Assembly (NCBI GenBank): GCA_002505345.1
Contig: DAUY01000013.1
Location: 1-64,000, forward strand
Length of the DNA: 64,000 nt
Direction of reading: 5' to 3'
DNA from: Methanomassiliicoccaceae archaeon UBA370
GTDB taxonomy: Archaea; Thermoplasmatota; Thermoplasmata; Methanomassiliicoccales; Methanomethylophilaceae
Both the position numbers and the translations under genes were made by a program. The notes under the pieces were generated by a model. That model searched no databases, was not told the origin of the DNA, and worked only from the letters and a program-made list of their open reading frames with translations. Positions 59,122-64,000 of this stretch are shown piece after piece (position 1 is the first letter of the stretch; each line of letters begins with the position of its first letter).

Positions 59122-61709
59122 TCAGGGGCGTCGTCCTCTTTCATGCTCTTTTCCAGTTCCTTTTCCAGCTTCTTGTTGAACCAGGTCTCGGTGTGTGTCG
59201 AAAGGAACGAGAACAACCCGCTGCGGAGGGCGGTCCTGAGGACGAACAGCCATATCAGGACCAGGCCGATTATCGGGATGTAATACTCCAGCGGGAACAC
59301 GGCGGTGGAGATCACCCTGATGACGAAGAAGCGTGTCTCGGGAACGAAGTACACGCAGGAGAACAGCAGGAGGAGCAGGCCAACCAGTAGCGTAGGCTTT
59401 ACGTCTCTCGTGACCATGCCGTCGACCGACAGGAACCTGTGAATGGGCTGCACGAGCAGGAGCTCCGAGATCCCTGCGAGCATCACGAAGAACAGCATGG
59501 CGTTGCGGGCATTGATCTCTCTTATATCGTTCTCGAACATCCCTATCGTTGCGTTCTGCCCCGCTAGGTCCAGGGATCTGACGAGGTCGATGTACGGGAT
59601 GCCCGCCGATTCGGCCATTGCGTGATAGTCAATGTTTATGAAAGTCCCGGTCCCGAAGTAGAAGACCAGGTAGATCGCGATGCCGAACACCCCGATCAGG
59701 AACGCCGACGGTATCGCGAAACGGATCACCTCCGGCAGGACCATGTCCCCGTTGTCATCCGGCTTCGCCCACAGTGTCATCAGGAATGCGGATATGGATA
59801 CCGTGAGAAGGGCGTACATCGTGTTCTGGATCGGAAGCAACGGCGAGTTGCCCAGTATCAGAAGGGCAAAAACGATCAGGAACACGAGGGTGAAGTTCCT
59901 TGTCAGATAGATCTTGAGGATATCCCTCATGCCTGTAACCGTCCTCCTGCCCTCCATAAGCGCCTTGGGGAGGGCCGCGAAGTTATCCCTCATCAAGACC
60001 ATGTCCGCGGCTCCGCGGGCGGCCCCGCTTCCGCTCTCCAAAGCTATGCCGACCTGGGCCGCCTTTATCGCCTTGACGTCGTTGACCCCGTCGCCCACCA
60101 TCGCCACGTACCGGTTGTTCAGTTTGAGCGTGTCGATCACGACCTCCTTATGGTCCGGCCTCATGCGTCCGAATATGTTAGTGGAAAGTATCGCATCGGT
60201 CCTCTCCTTGCCCTGAAGGGCGTCCAGCTGGTCCCCCGATATTATCCTCCTCTCCCCTGGTATCTCGGCGATGCTGAAAAGCGCATTAACAGTCTCCGGG
60301 TCGTCTCCGGATATGACCTTGATGTCTATTCCGTTCTTCATGAAGACCTCCATGGTCTCCCTGCAGTCGGCGCGTATCTCGTCGGCGATGGCGGCCACGC
60401 CTATCATCTTAAGGCCGTTCGGAATCGTCGGTTCGTCCCCGTCGAAAAGTACGCCCTCCCCCTCGCACAGCACAACGTTCCTGAGGCCCTGTTTGGAAAG
60501 CGAGGCGATCGTCTCGTGTACGCTTCCGCTGTCGGCGACCTTCCCCTTGAGCGCGTCCCATGCACCCATGACCACCACGTGCTCCGTCCCGTCCTTCATC
60601 GTCCGTACGGCGCTGTATTTTCTTCCGGAGGAGAATTGGACCTCTTCGATCAGATCTCCCTTTTCGGAGCCGAATTCGGCTTCCAGCACCTCAACGGTGC
60701 GGTTGCGGCTTCCGGTGGAGCCCAAGAAGACCCTTATCAGTTTCCTGGCTTCGGTCTCGTCCATCGAGAAGTACATTTTTTTGAATATCAGACGGTTTGT
60801 GGTTATGGTCCCCGTCTTGTCCATGCATACGGTGTTCACGTGGCTCATCGACTCGACCGAGTTGGACCTCTGAAGTAGGACGCCCGTGTCGGCCATACGT
60901 ATGGCCACTATCATGTATGTCAGCGTTATCAGCAGAAAGAGCGCGATCGGGACGATGTCTAGTATGATGGTGGCGGTCTTCAGAAGCTCGTTGAGGGTGG
61001 TGCTTGCCCCAGAAACCAACTTGAATGCGGTGTAAACTACCAGTATCAGCGCCGCGACCGAGATGAGGAGCTGCGTCACGGCGGTCGTCTCCATCTGCAG
61101 AGGCGTCTTCTTCCTCTTGTAGCTGCGGGCACTGACCAGCATCTTGGAGGCGTAGGTGTCGGACCCGAGTGCCGCTGCCCTGTAGTAGGCCTCCCCCGTC
61201 ACGCAGTAAGAGCCGGAGAATATCGTATCGCCCACATGTTTCCTCACCGGGCTGGACTCTCCGCTAAGGGCCGCCTCGTCCATCTCAAGCGACCGCATCT
61301 CTATGAGCTCGCCGTCCACCAGCGCCTGGTCGCCGGAGGTCAGGCGTATGACGTCGTCCATGACTATCTGGGACTGGTCTATCTCGACCTCCCTGCCGTC
61401 CCTTATGACCGTGACCTTTGGCCGGAGGAGCAACGCTATCCTGTCCAGCCTGCGCTTGGCCTTGATCTCCTGCAGGGTCGAGACAAGTATGTTCAGCGCT
61501 ATGATCCCCGTGGCAGAGATGGCGCTCGTGTACTCCTGCAGAAGATAGAGTGCGACGCCGAGCAGCATGAGTATGAGGTTGAACCAGTTCAGGAAGTTCT
61601 CCACGAATATGTCCCTGTAGCTCCTGCTGACAGATGACTCTACCCTGTTAACCAAGCCAGAAGCCCTTCGCTGATTCACCTCATCGGCGCTAAGGCCGCG
61701 GACCGCCAT
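59109..61709 (-). CDS. P-type cation-transporting ATPase
   Basis: An 866-residue pump with about ten membrane helices. The actuator motif is LSGES (148-152), the phosphorylation motif DKTGTIT at 297-303 (Asp297), and the hinge GDGVND at 539-544. The M4 segment has VPIAL (253-257), where Ca/H pumps have PEGL, so ion specificity is unclear; overall it resembles the CtpE-like branch. No N-terminal heavy-metal domain is present. The TATA box (61730-61738) is centred 25 nt before the ATG and covers the stop codon of the upstream helicase gene. Confidence 0.92.
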   Translation of the reverse strand: MAVRGLSADEVNQRRASGLVNRVESSVSRSYRDIFVENFLNWFNLILMLLGVALYLLQEYTSAISATGIIALNILVSTLQEIKAKRRLDRIALLLRPKVTVIRDGREVEIDQSQIVMDDVIRLTSGDQALVDGELIEMRSLEMDEAALSGESSPVRKHVGDTIFSGSYCVTGEAYYRAAALGSDTYASKMLVSARSYKRKKTPLQMETTAVTQLLISVAALILVVYTAFKLVSGASTTLNELLKTATIILDIVPIALFLLITLTYMIVAIRMADTGVLLQRSNSVESMSHVNTVCMDKTGTITTNRLIFKKMYFSMDETEARKLIRVFLGSTGSRNRTVEVLEAEFGSEKGDLIEEVQFSSGRKYSAVRTMKDGTEHVVVMGAWDALKGKVADSGSVHETIASLSKQGLRNVVLCEGEGVLFDGDEPTIPNGLKMIGVAAIADEIRADCRETMEVFMKNGIDIKVISGDDPETVNALFSIAEIPGERRIISGDQLDALQGKERTDAILSTNIFGRMRPDHKEVVIDTLKLNNRYVAMVGDGVNDVKAIKAAQVGIALESGSGAARGAADMVLMRDNFAALPKALMEGRRTVTGMRDILKIYLTRNFTLVFLIVFALLILGNSPLLPIQNTMYALLTVSISAFLMTLWAKPDDNGDMVLPEVIRFAIPSAFLIGVFGIAIYLVFYFGTGTFINIDYHAMAESAGIPYIDLVRSLDLAGQNATIGMFENDIREINARNAMLFFVMLAGISELLLVQPIHRFLSVDGMVTRDVKPTLLVGLLLLLFSCVYFVPETRFFVIRVISTAVFPLEYYIPIIGLVLIWLFVLRTALRSGLFSFLSTHTETWFNKKLEKELEKSMKEDDAPDQGE

Positions 61710-61729
61710 GAAACGTGAACCGAATCCGC

Positions 61730-61738
61730 TTATAAAAT
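61730..61738 (-). promoter_or_regulatory. TATA box of the P-type ATPase gene, overlapping a stop codon
   Basis: On the minus strand ATTTTATAA is centred 25 nt before the ATG at 61709; its last three bases are the TAA stop of the helicase gene. Confidence 0.5.
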
Positions 61739-64000
61739 CATCTGTACAGACGATTCTATCTCTTCTCTGGGTATTGGTTCGAATTCCACCCTTTCACCCA
61801 TCGATACGAAGTCGATTACGCACCTTGCCGGCCTCTTGTAGTAGCCCTCCGCCGCAAGGGCGTAGACGCTCAGCTGAAGCCTGTAGGCATCCAGGTTGTT
61901 TTTGGACACGTCCGTCTTGTAATCGTGGACCTCGATGCGGTCCGGATAAAGTGCCAGGAGATCTATGTAGCCGCTGAGGGAGACGCCGATGCCGTTCAGG
62001 GGGAGCATGCAGTGGACCTCCGCCAATATCAGGTCCGCGTCGGCGACAGATGCGAGGACCTCTTTCACGGCCGCGGTCTCCGGATAGTTCTCCCTGGGCC
62101 CTATGCCCTTGGCCAGCCCCTCTGCGGCCGCATGGACCTTCTTTCCGTACTCCATGCCCTTTCCCGAGACCTCGTCCGCGCCCTCCTCCGGGGGACCGCC
62201 CTCGAAGACCATTATGTCATGTACGCCGATGACCTTGCGACGGGATTCGTAGGGTGCCGGGACAGGCGCAGGGATGTTCCTGTCCCTTTCCGCAGGTGCG
62301 GGCGCGGGCAGATCCCCTAAGGGCTCGAGGTATTCGTCCCCCGACAGTCCGGATATGAATTTAGAGGGCTTGTCACCGCATATCATCGTGACGTATTGCT
62401 TGGCCCTCGAGACGGCAACGAACAGGGTGCGGCGCTCTTCGCTGTAGTCCTTCTTGACGGCGGCCTTCGCGAGCAGGGTCTTCCACGACAGCCCCCTTCT
62501 GATGAAACCTTCGTTGGAAACGATCTCCTCGGTGCATCTTACGCCCTCGGCCTCGTTGAAATAGAGCGAGGAGGCATCCCCCTTGGTGCTAGGCACCACT
62601 CCCTGGTCCAGCTTCGGGATTATCACTATGGGGTATTCCAGCCCCTTGGACTTGTGCATGGTCTGGATCAGGACCGCGTCTGAGTCCAGGTCTGCATCTA
62701 TGCCGTAGGTGTTGTGCTCTACGATGTCGCGCTCGATCATCCTTATCATGTCGGCTATCGTCAGCAGAGATGAGCGGTGGGCGGACGAAAGCGTCGTGAT
62801 GATGGCCTGCGTCACATCGTTGTTCAGCCCGTAATACGAGAATACGGAGGATATGAGGTCCGTAGGCCTGCGTTTTTTCTTCTTGAGCTCCTTCCTCAGC
62901 TCTGCGATCTCAGGCGGGACCTCTGCAAAGTTCCCGTCGCTGTCGGGGCGGACCATCTTTCTGACGTCCTCGAGGCTGTATTCCATATCGGACAATATCC
63001 CTATCAGCCCCCAGCGGTCCGTTCTGTTGTTGATGTATTTCAGCCACGCCAGGAGCAGCTTGCCCTCCCTCGTGGACATTATCTCCACGTCTCCCTGAAG
63101 GAACGCGTCCACTCCTCTTGCACGCGCCTCGTCGTACACGGCGCGGCACATGCTGCCGGTCCTGCAGATCACCGCGATGTCGCCGTATCTGGGCCTTCTT
63201 GCCCCTTCGTCGTCGTGTACGGTGTAGTCGCCGGTAACATAGTCTATGATCCTGGAGACCGTCTCCTTCTCCTCGTCGGAAGAGGGCACTTTCACGAACC
63301 TCACGTGGGTGTCGGTCCCGATCGCATCGTTGCCCGACTTGAGCTTCGTCACCGTTTCAGGGTCGAGGGAGACGACCTCATCCTTGGACCCCGGCAGACT
63401 CAGAACTTCGAACGAAACGTCGATGACCTCCTGGGAGCTGCGATAGTTCCAGTCCAGCGTCAGCCTGGTCGCCGGCGGTATCCTGAAAGGTATGCGTTCG
63501 GTGTCGTCGTTGAGATAGGCGCGCATGGATACGGCCCTATTTTCGAAATCAATTATGTTGTCGATGGATACGAACCTGAACCCGTAGATGCCCTGCTTCC
63601 AATCGCCTACCACGCAGAGGTTGGGCTCCTTCAGGAGCATCAGTGCGATCATCATCTGGTTCTCGTTGGTGTCCTGGAACTCGTCGATCATGACGTACCT
63701 GCAGGACATGCGCCCCCTGACGCCTGCGTTGCTGTAAAGTATGACGAATGCGAACACCGAGTTCAGGCCGTAGGTGAGCCGGTCGTCCGCCACCGAACGG
63801 CGCAAGTATTCGTAGTAGACGTCATGGACCAGCCTCAGGAGCTCGGACCTGTCGTCGTAGGCCGCAGATCTGAGGACATCGGCAGGTATGATGTCATCCA
63901 ATTCAAGCGTAGGGAAGTCCGAAGATATCTTTCCATTTTCGTTCTCGCCGTGTATCCGCTCTATCAGGTCATTTTTCTTTTTTCTTTCTCCGGTGACCTG
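61730..64000 (-). CDS. RecB/AddA-like helicase-nuclease (5' end beyond the window)
   Basis: The frame stays open to position 64000, so the N-terminus with Walker A is outside. The visible 756 residues include the UvrD Walker B segment MIDEFQDTNENQ, motif III GDWKQGIYGFR, motif IV-VI regions (TMHKSKGLEYP, RRTLFVAVSRAKQ) and a C-terminal PD-(D/E)xK nuclease (GYIDLLALYPDRIEVHDYKT...LQLSVYAL). This is the AddA/RecB layout for resecting double-strand breaks. The TTG at 63901 is not the start. An AddB-like partner would be expected upstream, outside the window. Confidence 0.9.
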   Translation of the reverse strand, partial: QVTGERKKKNDLIERIHGENENGKISSDFPTLELDDIIPADVLRSAAYDDRSELLRLVHDVYYEYLRRSVADDRLTYGLNSVFAFVILYSNAGVRGRMSCRYVMIDEFQDTNENQMMIALMLLKEPNLCVVGDWKQGIYGFRFVSIDNIIDFENRAVSMRAYLNDDTERIPFRIPPATRLTLDWNYRSSQEVIDVSFEVLSLPGSKDEVVSLDPETVTKLKSGNDAIGTDTHVRFVKVPSSDEEKETVSRIIDYVTGDYTVHDDEGARRPRYGDIAVICRTGSMCRAVYDEARARGVDAFLQGDVEIMSTREGKLLLAWLKYINNRTDRWGLIGILSDMEYSLEDVRKMVRPDSDGNFAEVPPEIAELRKELKKKKRRPTDLISSVFSYYGLNNDVTQAIITTLSSAHRSSLLTIADMIRMIERDIVEHNTYGIDADLDSDAVLIQTMHKSKGLEYPIVIIPKLDQGVVPSTKGDASSLYFNEAEGVRCTEEIVSNEGFIRRGLSWKTLLAKAAVKKDYSEERRTLFVAVSRAKQYVTMICGDKPSKFISGLSGDEYLEPLGDLPAPAPAERDRNIPAPVPAPYESRRKVIGVHDIMVFEGGPPEEGADEVSGKGMEYGKKVHAAAEGLAKGIGPRENYPETAAVKEVLASVADADLILAEVHCMLPLNGIGVSLSGYIDLLALYPDRIEVHDYKTDVSKNNLDAYRLQLSVYALAAEGYYKRPARCVIDFVSMGERVEFEPIPREEIESSVQMIL

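Noticed and set aside
59622..60878. 418-codon plus-strand frame
   Set aside because: Antisense to the P-type ATPase catalytic core; no domains.

Overview
This 64 kb window looks like chromosomal DNA of a methanogen-type euryarchaeon, most likely Methanomassiliicoccales/Thermoplasmata (inference). The archaeal markers are clear: replication factor C small subunit, Orc1/Cdc6, archaeal DnaG, archaeal GluRS and AspRS, fructose-bisphosphate aldolase/phosphatase, the archaeal riboflavin pathway, the dihydroneopterin aldolase MptD, and promoters whose TATA boxes sit about 25 nt before the start codon. GC content looks mid-50s percent. Of roughly 58 genes whose stop is visible, about 10 end in TAA, nearly all others in TGA, and only one confident gene in TAG. 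That amber depletion is expected of a pyrrolysine-decoding lineage, although no Pyl or methyltransferase gene lies here. I see no rRNA, tRNA, CRISPR array, insertion sequence or prophage.

Layout. 1-4.4 kb: start of a DHA2-type MFS exporter, two tandem HAD phosphatases, pdxS, and formate-THF ligase read divergently. 4.4-8.9 kb: four Sel1-repeat proteins, the last overlapping a GcvH-like protein. 9-14.4 kb: PaaK-like CoA ligase, rfcS, then a Nif3-like/orc1/ncsA operon. 14.4-19.5 kb (minus): a cysteine/sulfur operon with a PAPS-reductase-like protein, cysE, cysS and a radical SAM enzyme. 19.8-24.6 kb: OFA-type MFS carrier, aminotransferase, nitroreductase, DEAD-box helicase. 24.7-26.8 kb (minus): the overlapping riboflavin operon ribB-ribL-ribC-ribH. 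26.9-35.6 kb: phosphohexose isomerase, glyA, a coiled-coil protein, DtxR-FeoB iron uptake, gltX, a UbiD decarboxylase and a 39-residue membrane peptide. 35.6-41.2 kb: purA, trm1, a THEP1-like NTPase, mptD, nadA, a YbjN-like protein, an Hjc-like nuclease. 41.3-47.9 kb: aspS, FBP aldolase/phosphatase with tpiA, an exported phospholipase-D/lamin-tail protein with an acetyltransferase, and a peroxiredoxin. 48-51 kb (minus): dnaG followed by a LonB-like ATPase without protease domain. 51.0-51.7 kb: the only long gene-poor stretch, with alternative hairpins and a candidate 46-residue exported peptide. 51.7-55.2 kb (minus): an SbcE/SbcF (YhaO/YhaN)-like pair. 55.3-64 kb: two tandem cobyric acid synthase genes, a ThiS-like carrier, a small membrane protein, a DnaQ-type exonuclease, a P-type ATPase, and a RecB/AddA-like helicase-nuclease cut by the window end.

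How the genes work together: the window is mostly housekeeping and cofactor metabolism (PLP, riboflavin/FAD, NAD, pterin, cobamide, tetrahydrofolate one-carbon units, cysteine and sulfur transfer) plus DNA replication and repair. The least explained parts are the Sel1/GcvH cluster, the dnaG-linked Lon-like ATPase, the SbcEF-like pair with a membrane hairpin, the paired CobQ proteins, and the exported PLD/lamin-tail protein. Convergent genes are packed so tightly that three pairs abut exactly at a TGATCA that supplies both stop codons.
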